The notes beneath the pieces were generated by a model that was not told where the DNA came from, did no database searches, and worked only from the letters and a program-made list of their open reading frames with translations. A DNA stretch of 64,000 bases from Rhizobium sp. NLR16a (GTDB lineage Bacteria; Pseudomonadota; Alphaproteobacteria; Rhizobiales; Rhizobiaceae). This document shows positions 17,757-26,590 of the stretch, in pieces (within the stretch, counting starts at the first letter, position 1; every line of letters starts with the position of its first letter). The position numbers were made by a program, and so were the translations under genes. Where the stretch lies: the NCBI RefSeq assembly GCF_017948245.1, contig NZ_CP072865.1, forward strand, positions 2,691,501-2,755,500. Direction: 5' to 3'.

Positions 17757-19205
17757 TCAGACCTTGACCGCCAACCGCAAGCCGCCCCAATGGCGGCCCC
17801 TGACGGTGATCGGCGCGGAGATATCCTTCATCATCACGAAATTGCCGCCGCCCATGTCGCGCCGGTAGGTCTGGACGAGGAAAGGTGCGATGCTGCGGCC
17901 GGCGGCAAGGCCGACGCGATCGGCGAAGATGCGGCGGTTGCGGCAGTTGGCGGTGTTCCAGACGATGTCGCCCGGCCGCTGCGGCTGCGAGAACTTCCGG
18001 TTATGAGTCGGCAGATAACCGTTTTCGTCGACCGCCGCGCAGAAGGCGACGCGCTCGTCCAGGGCGACGACGGGCTCCTGGATCGGCGGCAGCAGACGGT
18101 CGGTGAGTTCGGTGAAGGCAGCCATCATCTGAACCGGATCGGTGCCAGCCATCGGCCGGTAGCGCCGGTCGAAGAGGGCGTCGAAACCGATCTGACCGTC
18201 GGCGACGGCGCGTTCGAAAACGCCTGATATCTGCCTTGCCACGGATTGTGCTTCCTCGATCCAACGGCTGTCGGCGGTCTTGACGCCGGCGCTCGCCGTC
18301 AGCTGAATCAGCGTTTCCGAGAGGCCGACGACGCTGTCGACGCGCTTTGCCGCCTGCTGCAGCCTGACATTCGAACCGGCGATCTCGCCGGACATTTCGC
18401 CGAGCTTCTGGACGAAACCGGCGCATTGTTGGTCGACCGCCTCGGTGGTGTTGGCCATGACAGTCGAACTGTCGAGAATGCGGGTGATGACATGTTCCAT
18501 GCTTTCGAAGGCGCCGCGCATCGCCTCCGACTTGTCGCGCACGCCGGCGGCACTGTCGCGGGCATCACCGCCGACCGCCGACAGCCGGTCGATCTTCACC
18601 CGAAGCCCATCCAGCGTGTCCTGAATGGAGCCCGTCGCCTTCGAAGTCTGCAGCGAAAGAGCGCGCACTTCGGCGGCGACGACGGCAAAACCCTTGCCCG
18701 CATCGCCGGCGCGCGCCGCCTCGATCGCGGCGTTCAGCGCCAGGAGGTTGGTCTGGCGGGCTATGGTGCTGATCTCCTCGGCAATCTTGTCGACATCGGC
18801 AAGCGATTTCGAGAAGCTGGCGATTTCAGCACCGATGACGTTGGAGGACTGAACCATATGGCCGATCTCGGCAACGGAACCGGACATGCGGTCGGCCGAC
18901 TCCTTCAGCATCTGGCGGGCTTCGGCCGCCGTGCGGTCGGTCTCGCGCAGCGACAGGGCTACCGAGCGATTGGTCTCGGCAATCGAAAGTGCGGTGCTGG
19001 TGACATGATCGAAGGCGGAGGCGTGGCGCGCCGACATCGCCGCCATGTCCTGGATGGCGCCGGCAATATCGACGAGATCGATGCCAAGGGTGGAGGCTTC
19101 TTCGGCAAGGCGCTGCAGGATGTGGCGCAATCCCTCGCGATCAGGGCTTTCCGCTTCGACCGTCGGTTCTCCGGTCAGATCGTCTATCGCCTTCAGCGCA
19201 TGCAT
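17757..19205 (-). CDS. Soluble methyl-accepting chemotaxis protein with C-terminal sensor domain
   Basis: About 482 residues, without any membrane segment. The N-terminal two thirds is the coiled-coil MCP signalling domain, with the conserved hairpin tip [30 protein letters not shown]. The C-terminal 130 residues form a separate domain ([51 protein letters not shown]) of the Cache/PAS-like kind seen at the C-terminus of some proteobacterial receptors. It should couple to CheA/CheW in the cytoplasm. The start is uncertain: GGGGGA is best spaced for the ATG at 19205; 19214 is also possible. Confidence 0.87.
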   Translation of the reverse strand: MHALKAIDDLTGEPTVEAESPDREGLRHILQRLAEEASTLGIDLVDIAGAIQDMAAMSARHASAFDHVTSTALSIAETNRSVALSLRETDRTAAEARQMLKESADRMSGSVAEIGHMVQSSNVIGAEIASFSKSLADVDKIAEEISTIARQTNLLALNAAIEAARAGDAGKGFAVVAAEVRALSLQTSKATGSIQDTLDGLRVKIDRLSAVGGDARDSAAGVRDKSEAMRGAFESMEHVITRILDSSTVMANTTEAVDQQCAGFVQKLGEMSGEIAGSNVRLQQAAKRVDSVVGLSETLIQLTASAGVKTADSRWIEEAQSVARQISGVFERAVADGQIGFDALFDRRYRPMAGTDPVQMMAAFTELTDRLLPPIQEPVVALDERVAFCAAVDENGYLPTHNRKFSQPQRPGDIVWNTANCRNRRIFADRVGLAAGRSIAPFLVQTYRRDMGGGNFVMMKDISAPITVRGRHWGGLRLAVKV

Positions 19206-19310
19206 GACCGACATTCCCCCGCCGCAATTGGCAAAGCTTCGGACAACATGGTTAACAAGTTGCAAACGAAGCTGGGGTCTTAGACTTAGGGTGTACATGG
19301 CGCGAACGCC

Positions 19311-20264
19311 TTAGATCGCACCGATTTCCTTCAACTTCTTCAGCACCGCCTCGTTCGGCTCGCCGTTTTCGGGGAGGTTGTAGTGCTTCTGGAAGTGGCG
19401 GATGGCGGCGCGAGTCTGCTCGCCGGCCACACCGTCGACGCCAACGTTGGCATAGGCCATATTGGAAAGGCCCTTCTGGATCTTCAGCACCAGGTCGACG
19501 GTGGCAAGCTCGCTCGATGGAAGCTGCTTTGCGGCTGACGGAGCCGTCTTGACGGTCTTTTCGGCGCTGCGGATCGCAGCAGCGACCGGGTCCTCCGCCG
19601 CCGCCTTCGAGGTGACATCCTCACGCGGTTTTTCCACGGGCACGGTCGAGGGGCCGGCAGCGTCGGTCTTCAGCGCGGCCAGCACCTCCGGCGTCGCTTC
19701 CCCGGTCTGGGCCATGCCGACGGTCTCCTGGAAGAACAGGATGGCGGCACTGGTGCGGGGGCCGATGATGCCGTCAGCGATGCCGTTATAGAGGCCGCGG
19801 CGCACTAGCTGCTGCTGGATGTCCATGACCAGCTCGCTCGGCTGCTGAGCGGGTGCGGCCGGCACCGGCGTCCCGCTGGTGGTGGCGGCATCCTCCGGCC
19901 GTTCGATCCGGAAGGTGGTGACGTCAGCCGGTTGTTCGTCGGCCGGACGGCGCGCGCCGAGCACGTTTGGGGACTGCGGGTCACGGGTGCGGAAAATCGG
20001 GTGCGGATGCAGGCCAGGCTGATACCAGAGGGCATTGGCCGCAACGAAGGAGAAGATGACGAAGAAGGCGATCATGCCGCCGGCGACCGACGGATTGCGG
20101 CCAATGACGCCGCCGAGCGCGGACGCCCCCTGCAGCCCGAGACCACCCAGCGCGGATGCGCCCTGCAGGCCGAGGCCGCCGAGAGCGGCCGCACCGGACA
20201 CGACAAGGCCCGGCTGCTGCCGTCGCTTCTTTCCCTTAGGCGATTTTCGCTTGCGCGCGGCCAT
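19311..20264 (-). CDS. Membrane-anchored protein with two peptidoglycan-binding domains
   Basis: 317 residues: a basic N-terminus (MAARKRKSPKGKKRRQQ), three near-identical GLGLQGASALG-type repeats at about 25-52, one membrane helix (GGMIAFFVIFSFVAANALW), a Pro/Ala-rich linker, and two PG_binding_1 domains (DIQQQLVRRGLYNGIADGIIGPRT and KIQKGLSNMAYANVGVDGVAGEQT). It probably links the inner membrane to peptidoglycan. Its start overlaps the end of the histidine kinase gene by 29 bases, so the two are cotranscribed and coupled. Confidence 0.88.
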   Translation of the reverse strand: MAARKRKSPKGKKRRQQPGLVVSGAAALGGLGLQGASALGGLGLQGASALGGVIGRNPSVAGGMIAFFVIFSFVAANALWYQPGLHPHPIFRTRDPQSPNVLGARRPADEQPADVTTFRIERPEDAATTSGTPVPAAPAQQPSELVMDIQQQLVRRGLYNGIADGIIGPRTSAAILFFQETVGMAQTGEATPEVLAALKTDAAGPSTVPVEKPREDVTSKAAAEDPVAAAIRSAEKTVKTAPSAAKQLPSSELATVDLVLKIQKGLSNMAYANVGVDGVAGEQTRAAIRHFQKHYNLPENGEPNEAVLKKLKEIGAI

Positions 20265-21777
20265 CGAAAAGCCCCTCTTCCAGTTCTGCTCCGGTACCGA
20301 CCGCGTCCTTCAGCCGCGGCGGAAATTCGACGGTCGCGCCATGACCGGCGTGTTCGGCGCGCCGGGCGCCCGAGCCATCCACCGCAATCTCGACGGTGAT
20401 GATCGTACCTTCGCCCGGCTGGCTGGCAATGGCAAAATTCCCGCCATGCAGCGCCACCAGCCCCTTGACCAGCGAGAGGCCGAGACCGCTGCCCTCGAAG
20501 CGGCGGGTGTAATCGTTCTGGATCTGGACAAAAGGCTGGCCGAGCATCGCCAGCTTATCGGCGGCAATGCCGATGCCGGTATCGCTGACCGTCAGCTTCA
20601 GGATGCCGTCACGCGCCGCCGCATCGACCGAGACGACGCCGCCGGCTTCGGTGAATTTCACGGCGTTGCCGACGAGATTGATGAGGATCTGCTGGATGGC
20701 GCGCTGATCGGCGACGATCTCGCCAAGCCCACGCTGAATCCGGCTCGTCAGCGTGACGCCCTTGGTCTTGGCCTGCAATGCCAGCATCGATTCGCAGGAT
20801 CTGACGGAGCTTGAAATATCGAAGGCATCCAGAATCAGTTCGTAGCGGCCGGCTTCAATCTTGCTCATGTCGAGCATGGTATTGACGACCGAGAGCAGAT
20901 GCGCGCCGGACTCGCGGACGAGACCGACATATTCGCGCTGGCGGTCATTTTCGAACTTGCCGAAATATTCGCCGATCAGAATATCGGAGAAGCCGAGAAT
21001 GGCGTTCAGCGGCGTGCGCAGCTCGTGGCTGACCGCGGCGAGGAAGCGCGACTTGGCGTCGTTTGCCGATTCGGCGTCGGCCGCACGGTTCTGGGCTTCG
21101 GCCCGCAGCTGCTGCTCGACGGAGACATCGCGCAATTGGGCGATGACGGCGGCAAGCTCGCCATCGGCATCACGGCGAGCCGTCATGTCCATTCTCAGAT
21201 AGGCGAACTGGCGCTGATCGCGCGAGATCGAAGGCCGGTCGAGGCGCAGATCGACGCTTGCGGCATCTTCGCCGCGCCTGAGCTCATCGAGCGCCTGCAG
21301 GAACAGGATGCGGTCGGAGACATGCACCTGCTCCAGGAAGCCCCTGCCCTTCGGATCGCGCATCCAGGCAAGGAAATCGCGCCGGTCGCGGCCGCCTATG
21401 GTGGCGACGCTGCCGTGTGGATCCAGGAAAAAGACGAGGCCGGGGGTGACGTCGAGGAAGAAGTCCTCGGCCGACTGTGTGGCAATGCCGGCCGACGAGC
21501 CCTGGCGGGCAAGTGCAATGCTGCCGACGGCGGAAAAGAGAAAGGCGGCGCAGACCATGGCGACGCCGGCCGGCAGTGCGACGGCGGGGCTGGTGACCGC
21601 CGAAAGCCCGACCGGCGCGGCGACGAGAGCGGCCGAGGAGAGCAGCACGAGGCGCCGCAGAATCGCAAGCTCGCGCTGGCGCACGGCTTCGCCGCCACCC
21701 GTCCGGGAAAGCCAGCTTGTCGCCGCCCGGTCTACGAGGGCCGTCGCCCAGCCGCCAATGTCACTCAATACTCGCAC
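20236..21777 (-). CDS. PAS-domain sensor histidine kinase (DivJ/PdhS-like)
   Basis: About 513 residues. Two hydrophobic segments (LVLLSSAALVAAPVGLSAV and GVAMVCAAFLFSAVGSIAL) precede a PAS domain (FFLDVTPGLVFFLDPHG), then the dimerisation helix with phospho-accepting His in AVSHELRTPLNAILGFSDIL, and the ATPase with N box (NLVGNAVKFTEAGG), G1 (VSDTGIGI) and G2 (GSGLGLSLVKGL). The HisKA sequence resembles the DivJ/PleC/PdhS group that controls DivK in alphaproteobacterial cell-cycle signalling, but I cannot assign the exact member. GTG at 21777 is the likely start. The peptidoglycan-binding gene is coupled downstream. Confidence 0.85.
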   Translation of the reverse strand: MRVLSDIGGWATALVDRAATSWLSRTGGGEAVRQRELAILRRLVLLSSAALVAAPVGLSAVTSPAVALPAGVAMVCAAFLFSAVGSIALARQGSSAGIATQSAEDFFLDVTPGLVFFLDPHGSVATIGGRDRRDFLAWMRDPKGRGFLEQVHVSDRILFLQALDELRRGEDAASVDLRLDRPSISRDQRQFAYLRMDMTARRDADGELAAVIAQLRDVSVEQQLRAEAQNRAADAESANDAKSRFLAAVSHELRTPLNAILGFSDILIGEYFGKFENDRQREYVGLVRESGAHLLSVVNTMLDMSKIEAGRYELILDAFDISSSVRSCESMLALQAKTKGVTLTSRIQRGLGEIVADQRAIQQILINLVGNAVKFTEAGGVVSVDAAARDGILKLTVSDTGIGIAADKLAMLGQPFVQIQNDYTRRFEGSGLGLSLVKGLVALHGGNFAIASQPGEGTIITVEIAVDGSGARRAEHAGHGATVEFPPRLKDAVGTGAELEEGLFDGRAQAKIA

Positions 21778-22229
21778 GCAATACCCGCCCAAAGAGGCTG
21801 TCTGTCGATCCGGACAATAGGCCCCCGCGACTTAAGGAAAGGATAAGGCAAAGGCGCTGTTCACAGCCAGAAAGAGCAGAAATTCCCGTTTTGAAGCATC
21901 TGAGAGCTCCTTCGCTTCTTGTGGTTAATGGCCGGTAAGCGGCGGATTTCCTTCATATTTCAGCACTGCGTTAACTCCTGTGGCAAGGCGATCCGGCAAA
22001 AGCCCTGCAATTGCAGGCAGGTGCTGCCCTGATGCTTAACAACAATCGCTCGCATTTGACTTAAATGCCGCTCAAATGCGCTTCGCTAAAATTTGAGTTA
22101 AATTTGCCGCAAATGCGCGCGAGTTTTGAAAAGCGGCATTCGCAACTTGCCGATAGGGTGAGAGCACACCGGACAACCGGCCTGATTCGGCGATAAGAAC
22201 CGGACGGGAAAACAGGATGGGCAACGACA
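21778..22229. other. Divergent control region with CGCATTTG palindromes
   Basis: About 450 bases between the histidine kinase and the DUF5330 gene. The octamer CGCATTTG occurs at 22051-22058 and inverted at 22073-22080 and 22110-22117; the first two form a 9-bp perfect inverted repeat (CGCATTTGA/TCAAATGCG, 12-base spacer). AAATTT-N5-AAATTT lies at about 22089-22105. No gene is supported here. A shared operator for the two divergent genes is plausible. Confidence 0.5.
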
Positions 22230-22718
22230 ATGTGGTTTCTGATCAAAGGATCCTTCTGGTTTGGCCTAGTGCTCGTGCTTCTTTCCGTCTTCAGCACGGA
22301 GGGATCCGACAAGCTTGCCGGCGGCCCACAATTGCAGCTCTCAGACGCGTTTACGGCGGCGAGCGGCGCCTATGACTATCTCACCGGCATGTGCTCGGAA
22401 AAGCCGGATGTCTGCGCCAAAGGCGCCGAGACCCTGACGGCGCTCGGCTACCGGGCCCGTGAGGGCGCCCGTGTCGCTTACGAACTTCTCGACAGCCAAT
22501 TCACCGACGAACCGACGACGCCCGCAAGGCTTGCCGAGCCGGCAAACCAGACATCGCCCGCCATGCCCTCGCTTGCCTCCCCTTCCGTCCAGGAGAAGGT
22601 GCGCGAGGCAAAGGCTGCGCTCAACCAGCCGATGCCTTACCGGCCGCCGGTCGACGATGAAGCCGAGACCGTGGTAACCGGCGCGATCCCGCTGCCGACG
22701 CCGAAGCCGGCGATCTGA
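22230..22718 (+). CDS. DUF5330 protein
   Basis: A 162-residue protein with one N-terminal membrane segment (GSFWFGLVLVLLSVFS), a short conserved domain (LSDAFTAASGAYDYLTGMCSEKPDVCAKGAE split across the motif, two Cys) and a Pro/Ala-rich tail. This is the DUF5330 layout of Rhizobiales. Its Cys pair suggests a periplasmic disulfide. It is divergent from the histidine kinase gene. Confidence 0.75.
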   Translation: MWFLIKGSFWFGLVLVLLSVFSTEGSDKLAGGPQLQLSDAFTAASGAYDYLTGMCSEKPDVCAKGAETLTALGYRAREGARVAYELLDSQFTDEPTTPARLAEPANQTSPAMPSLASPSVQEKVREAKAALNQPMPYRPPVDDEAETVVTGAIPLPTPKPAI

Positions 22719-22824
22719 CGAAATTGCGCGGGCAACCGGCCCGCCGCACATAAGCAACGTTCGGACGCGGGACTGCGTCACACTGGAATTCTAAACGCGG
22801 TGCGATCTTTGAGATTCGCCTGCC

Positions 22825-22897
22825 GCGCTTTAGGCCCTTGGTTTTCCGCATGTCGTTCACGCAAAACCGCTGCACACTTTTGCGCGACATGCTTTAG
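22825..22897 (-). repeat. RIME-like palindromic repeat, copy 1
   Basis: A nested hairpin: GCATGTCG + CGCAAAA (22848-22855, 22860-22866) pairs with TTTTGCG + CGACATGC (22878-22892), flanked by CGCTTTAGG on one side and TTTAGAGC on the other. The same arrangement recurs in opposite orientation at 23015. Such elements are widespread in rhizobial intergenic DNA. Confidence 0.75.
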
Positions 22898-22976
22898 AGC
22901 TTGCATCGGTGGTCCGCATGACGCGGAAATGCCCCATGCCTGACGTGCCTGCCCTGTTTAATTCAGCAGATTGCTG

Positions 22977-23013
22977 CGCCGTGAGGATGCCCATCCCTCA
23001 CGGCGTTTCTTTT
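22977..23013 (+). terminator. Rho-independent terminator without an obvious gene
   Basis: CGCCGTGAGG (22977-22986) pairs perfectly with CCTCACGGCG (22996-23005), loop 9 bases, followed by TTTCTTTT. It faces the plus strand. The only plus-strand gene upstream is DUF5330, which ends 259 bases earlier with a RIME-like repeat in between, so it may end an independent small RNA starting between 22893 and 22977. Confidence 0.75.
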
Positions 23014-23014
23014 G

Positions 23015-23103
23015 AGAGCATGTCGCACAAGAATGTGCGGTGGATTTCGATAACCGACATGCGTAAAAACAAAAGCTGAAGCGCCGCATCAAAAAGACGG
23101 CGC
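23015..23103 (+). repeat. RIME-like palindromic repeat, copy 2
   Basis: AGAGCATGTCG (from 23015) pairs with CGACATGC (23055-23062), followed by GCGTAAAAAC and a second hairpin GCGCCG/CGGCGC (23081-23086, 23098-23103). It is the inverse of copy 1. A more degenerate third piece (GAGCATGTCC near 23153) lies just before the sufE gene. Confidence 0.7.
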
Positions 23104-23215
23104 GCTTTAGCGGTTCAAATCTGTCGGTCTATCACCTATATGCAGTCCTAGAGCATGTCCGGACGCAAAATTGCCGTGTCGTTTTGCCAGCATGCAAAAA
23201 GGTGAAAGGCTTTTT

Positions 23216-23638
23216 ATGGCATCCCTCGACCAGATCATCGATGACTTCGCCTTCCTGGACGATTGGGAAGACCGCTACCGCTATGTCATCGAACTCGGCA
23301 AGGCGCTGCCCGAGCTCGCCGAGGAAAAACGCACCTCGGAGAACAAGGTGATGGGCTGCGCCAGCCAGGTGTGGCTGGTGACGCATACGTCGGGCGATCC
23401 GGAAAACCCAATCATGAGTTTCGAGGGCGATTCCGACGCGCATATCGTGCGCGGCCTCGTCGCCATCGTGCTTGCCACCTATTCCGGTAAGCGGGCTTCC
23501 GAAATCGCTGCGCTTGATGCCTTCGAGATCTTCTCGAAGATCGGTCTGGTGGAGAACCTGTCGTCGCAGCGCTCGAACGGGCTGCGCTCGATGGTGAAGC
23601 GAATCCGGGAAGAGGCGATAGTCCGCGCCGCGGCGTGA
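23216..23638 (+). CDS. sufE: SufE cysteine desulfuration protein
   Basis: A 140-residue SufE protein. SufE accepts sulfane sulfur from the desulfurase SufS on a single cysteine and passes it to the Suf scaffold for Fe-S cluster assembly. The acceptor cysteine is in NKVMGCASQVWLV, and the C-terminal FEIFSKIGLVENLSSQRSNG is the family signature. The ATG at 23216 follows AAAGG..GAAAGG. No other suf gene is adjacent, as is usual in rhizobia. Confidence 0.93.
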   Translation: MASLDQIIDDFAFLDDWEDRYRYVIELGKALPELAEEKRTSENKVMGCASQVWLVTHTSGDPENPIMSFEGDSDAHIVRGLVAIVLATYSGKRASEIAALDAFEIFSKIGLVENLSSQRSNGLRSMVKRIREEAIVRAAA

Positions 23639-24015
23639 ACGTCATTGATTCGGTCGGCGAGCGCGGCGGATTGGGCATTTGCGGAAACGGCCAACCGACT
23701 ATATTAACACTTTCTTATAGTATAGGAATACATTCTACGTCGCGCTCCAAAGCGTAAGATAGGTTCCCTGATAATATCCCGTCTGCCCCGTGCATGACTT
23801 GCGATAGCGGCGGAATAGTCGGGGAGATTATTATCCTCATCCGGAACAGGATGAACTCTGGGGTCGTCCGAACTAAAGTCTGAATCTTGCTTTCATTTAA
23901 CGGGCCGGACCAGGATAGCGCCCGGAAACGGCTTCCGGTTTTCGGTTTCAGGTTTGCGGTACAGACAGAAAAGCCGGGCACAAGACCCGGCTTTTGTCAT
24001 TGACAGCGGAAAAGC
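23639..24015. other. Intergenic region between sufE and rosR-type gene
   Basis: About 375 bases without a convincing gene; the minus frame 23715-23981 has no recognisable product. The only clear signal is the terminator at 23969-23995. Confidence 0.4.
23969..23995 (-). terminator. Terminator of the RosR/MucR gene
   Basis: AAAAGCCGGG (23969-23978) and CCCGGCTTTT (23986-23995) form a perfect 10-bp stem with a 7-base loop, 20 bases past the stop of the minus-strand gene. T-runs on both sides allow bidirectional use. Confidence 0.8.
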
Positions 24016-24447
24016 TCAGCCGCGGCCGCGCTTGCGGCGCTGACCCAAGCCCATCTCCTTCGCCAGGCGCGAACGCGCTTCGGCATAAGCGGGCGCTACC
24101 ATCGGGTAGTCGGTCGGCAGGTCCCATTTCTCACGGTATTCTTCCGGCGAGAGACTGTGATGCGTCATGAGGTGACGCTTGAGGGACTTGAAGTTGCCGC
24201 CGCATTCCAGGCACGTAATCTGCTCGTCCTGTACGGACTTGCGGACAGAGACTGCTGGCTTCTGCTTTTCGACGACAGCCGCAGCGGGCTGCGGTACGGA
24301 TGTGTTGCTAAGTGCCGAATGCACGTCGGAAATCAGATTTGCCAGGTCGCTGACCGGGACAACATGGTTGCTGACATAAGCCGCGACGATGTCGGCCGTC
24401 AGTTCCACAAGCAGCTCCGGCCCATTGCCGGTCGCCATATCCGTCAT
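24016..24447 (-). CDS. rosR: Ros/MucR family zinc-finger transcriptional regulator
   Basis: A 143-residue member of the Ros/MucR family, which silences and regulates exopolysaccharide, motility and symbiosis genes in rhizobia by binding AT-rich DNA. The N-terminal oligomerisation region ([29 protein letters not shown] broken here over two helices) precedes the prokaryotic zinc finger: Cys79, Cys82, His92 and His96/97 in [19 protein letters not shown]. Then comes [20 protein letters not shown] and a basic tail. AGGAG precedes the ATG. Family members repress themselves. RosR and MucR are names for orthologs in different rhizobia. Confidence 0.92.
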   Translation of the reverse strand: MTDMATGNGPELLVELTADIVAAYVSNHVVPVSDLANLISDVHSALSNTSVPQPAAAVVEKQKPAVSVRKSVQDEQITCLECGGNFKSLKRHLMTHHSLSPEEYREKWDLPTDYPMVAPAYAEARSRLAKEMGLGQRRKRGRG

Positions 24448-24903
24448 ATTTTTTCTCCTGTTAGCATGCTCAAACGATCTTTGACTGTCACGCCAAAGAC
24501 CCGCCTCGTAGAAGCGAACAGCAAAAGCACAGGAAGCAATCTTCTGTTTCGAAAAACGTGAAATCCACCCCTAGATTCCGAAGTCCGAGACCTGTTCTTA
24601 TACTGCCTGACCGAAAACCACTACCGTCTTGCTCCAGGCGATGGCCCCAGTTAGACATTGAAAAATCAAAACTGAGGGACTTGGAAGCAGTAGGATTGTA
24701 ATTCACAATCAGAATTCTACTTGCATTTTCAAATACCATCGTTTGGCCGAAAGGCCAATTATTATTTGTGGTTTTTCTTGAGAAAAAATGGCTGATGAAG
24801 AATTATAGGACTTTAGGCCAAGCTTTACTCACAGCTTCCTGTGCATAAGTTCGGCGTAAAACAGGTTAAGACGCCAATTGCCGGGCTCAGAGAGTTGCCG
24901 TGA
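24448..24903. promoter_or_regulatory. Long AT-rich leader/promoter region of rosR
   Basis: About 455 bases, AT-rich, with no supported gene (the minus frame 24488-24739 lacks a binding site and homology cues). GATTGT-AATTC-ACAATC at 24694-24710 is a perfect inverted repeat within a wider GTAG...CTAC pair. Long AT-rich leaders are expected for an autoregulated MucR-type gene; which bases are bound cannot be seen. Confidence 0.4.
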
Positions 24904-25119
24904 TCAGGCCAGCGAGCGGGAGAGACGCGTCAGCAGCCGGACGACCGAGCCGTGCAGGACGAAGAGCAGAAGCGTCAGCGGCCAGAGCAGGCAGGCGACA
25001 AGTCCGGCGAGACGATGAAACGTCAAACCGGCGTGATTGGCCCAGCCCTCCAGCAGCGTGACCGCCATGGCGGTCACGGCCACGAGGCCGTAGAGCAGGA
25101 CGATTGCGGCTTCAAACAC
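24904..25119 (-). CDS. Small two-helix membrane protein (71 aa)
   Basis: Starts VFEAAIVLLYGLVAVTAMAVTLL at a GTG six bases after GAGGAG. Two membrane helices (residues 3-24 and about 36-58, LAGLVACLLWPLTLLLFVLHG) with a basic tail (RLLTRLSRS). No family recognised. Confidence 0.6.
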   Translation of the reverse strand: MFEAAIVLLYGLVAVTAMAVTLLEGWANHAGLTFHRLAGLVACLLWPLTLLLFVLHGSVVRLLTRLSRSLA

Positions 25120-25306
25120 CAATGGCTCCTCAATGCACGTAACATTAACCCTAACAGAAAACCCTTAATAGATGTAAAAGCGGACGTCTTTCCTGATAGC
25201 TGCATGCCGCGATTCCCGCGGCCCGGCGCCGGAGGCTTGATGAAACAAAGACGGCGCACCACATTTCTGGCGAAACGGAACCGCCCTTCGGCGAAAGGAG
25301 CACGTC

Positions 25307-25717
25307 ATGTCCGAAACTGCAACCACCGCCAAGATCCATAAATCAGACGCCGAATGGAAAGAGCAGCTCACGCCCGAGCAATACCGCATCACCCGCCAGC
25401 ACGGCACCGAACGCGCCTTCACGGGCCCTTACTGGGATTCCTTCGAGACGGGGCTTTACCGCTGCGTCGGCTGCAACGCCCCGCTTTTCCGCTCCGACAC
25501 GAAATTCGACGCCGGCTGCGGCTGGCCGAGCTATTTCGAAGCGGTCTCTCCCGATGCGGTGACCGAGCATCGCGACACCAGCTACGGCATGGTGCGCACC
25601 GAAATCCGCTGCGGCACCTGCGACGCCCATCTCGGCCATGTCTTCCCCGGCGGCCCGCCGCCAACCGGTCTGCGTTACTGCATCAATGGCCATGCCATGG
25701 TGTTCGAGCCCGAATAG
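25307..25717 (+). CDS. msrB: Peptide-methionine (R)-S-oxide reductase MsrB
   Basis: A 136-residue MsrB that reduces methionine-R-sulfoxide in oxidised proteins. It shows [17 protein letters not shown], the zinc cysteines CVGC and CGTC, a Cys in [27 protein letters not shown] with the catalytic Cys, and a normal full length. AAAGGAGCACGTC precedes the ATG. Position next to the heat-shock island fits a stress-repair role. Confidence 0.95.
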   Translation: MSETATTAKIHKSDAEWKEQLTPEQYRITRQHGTERAFTGPYWDSFETGLYRCVGCNAPLFRSDTKFDAGCGWPSYFEAVSPDAVTEHRDTSYGMVRTEIRCGTCDAHLGHVFPGGPPPTGLRYCINGHAMVFEPE

Positions 25718-25858
25718 CGCTGAACCAATGATCGTCGATCCGCCGCCCTTGCACGGAGAGCCGCGCACCCATCGATGGCGATCACCGCGTCGCGGTCGTC
25801 AACCAGTCTGATCGGCCGCCAAGCCTCTCCTCCAGGGGCGGCGGGCGGAGTGGTAAGG

Positions 25859-25888
25859 CGAACGGGCCCGGACGCCCGAGCCCGTTCG
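25859..25888 (-). terminator. Hairpin after the SPW gene
   Basis: CGAACGGGC (25859-25867) pairs with GCCCGTTCG (25880-25888), 8 bases beyond the stop of the minus-strand SPW gene. No T-run follows, so it may be a transcript-stabilising hairpin rather than a strict terminator. Confidence 0.5.
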
Positions 25889-25895
25889 CATTCAG

Positions 25896-26261
25896 TCATG
25901 CGGTCGACAACGGATGGTTATGACTGAACCAGATGCTGCCCGCTGCGAGGGCAGCGACGACCAGGCCGACAATCACATGCGCCCACATGGCCGCTGCCAC
26001 GGCTGAAAAGCCGAGGAGCCAAGGAGCGATCACAGCCCATAGCCCGAGGACCAGGTTGCACCATTCCTCGGCCTCATAGAAAGCATAGAGAGCGGCAACG
26101 GCGATCAGGGTGATGGCCGCGCCAACGATCCATGCATTCCAGGCGGCATAGGTCTCAGCGGAGAAACCGAACAGCCAGGGCGAGATGAAGAGGCCAAGAC
26201 CGGCAACGATATTGACGATATCGAAAGCCGTCCGGTTGTTGGAAGACAGAGACTTCAGCAT
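25896..26261 (-). CDS. SPW-repeat membrane protein
   Basis: A 121-residue protein with four membrane segments arranged as two SPW repeats: LGLFISPWLFGFS at the first helix pair and WAVIAPWLLGFSA at the second. SPW proteins are small integral inner-membrane proteins of unknown function. AAGAAGGAG precedes the ATG. It is last in the minus-strand series that starts with the two hsp20 genes. Confidence 0.85.
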   Translation of the reverse strand: MLKSLSSNNRTAFDIVNIVAGLGLFISPWLFGFSAETYAAWNAWIVGAAITLIAVAALYAFYEAEEWCNLVLGLWAVIAPWLLGFSAVAAAMWAHVIVGLVVAALAAGSIWFSHNHPLSTA

Positions 26262-26277
26262 CGATCATTTCTCCTTC

Positions 26278-26526
26278 TTAGTTGGTTGCATCATCAATGG
26301 CCGCCTCCTGCGGGCAGAAGACGGTTGCGGCGACGGCGCTTGAATCGCCGTCGCCGCAAAACTCGGTCACGGTGTAGTGGGAAGCCAGAAATGAGATGCG
26401 GGCGACGCTGTTCTCTTGGAACTGCGGAACTGTGAAAGGAAGACGGCTGCGCCGATCGTCGTTCGAGGCGCGGAAGCGGGAGATCGGTGCTGTGTTTTCG
26501 CGGTGTGTACGTCCGATAATCTTCAT
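26278..26526 (-). CDS. Small hypothetical protein (82 aa)
   Basis: MKIIGRTHRENTAPISRFRAS, with GGAAGGAT before the ATG at 26526. A soluble, mixed-composition protein with two Cys (TEFCGDGD, VFCPQE) and no recognised family. It lies 64 bases downstream of the first hsp20 gene and 16 bases upstream of the SPW gene, so it is probably in their operon. A second open frame overlapping it (26294-26542) lacks a binding site. Confidence 0.5.
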   Translation of the reverse strand: MKIIGRTHRENTAPISRFRASNDDRRSRLPFTVPQFQENSVARISFLASHYTVTEFCGDGDSSAVAATVFCPQEAAIDDATN

Positions 26527-26590
26527 CGTTTATCCTTCCCAACTGGTGAAGGATGAGCGGCGGCCGGCCAGGTGTCGGCCGCCGCGCTCG

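Noticed and set aside
18246..19283. 345-codon plus-strand frame opposite the chemoreceptor
   Set aside because: Low-complexity antisense translation; the minus frame carries the conserved signalling hairpin.
24488..24739. 83-codon minus-strand frame upstream of rosR
   Set aside because: No ribosome binding site, odd composition, lies in the expected regulatory leader.
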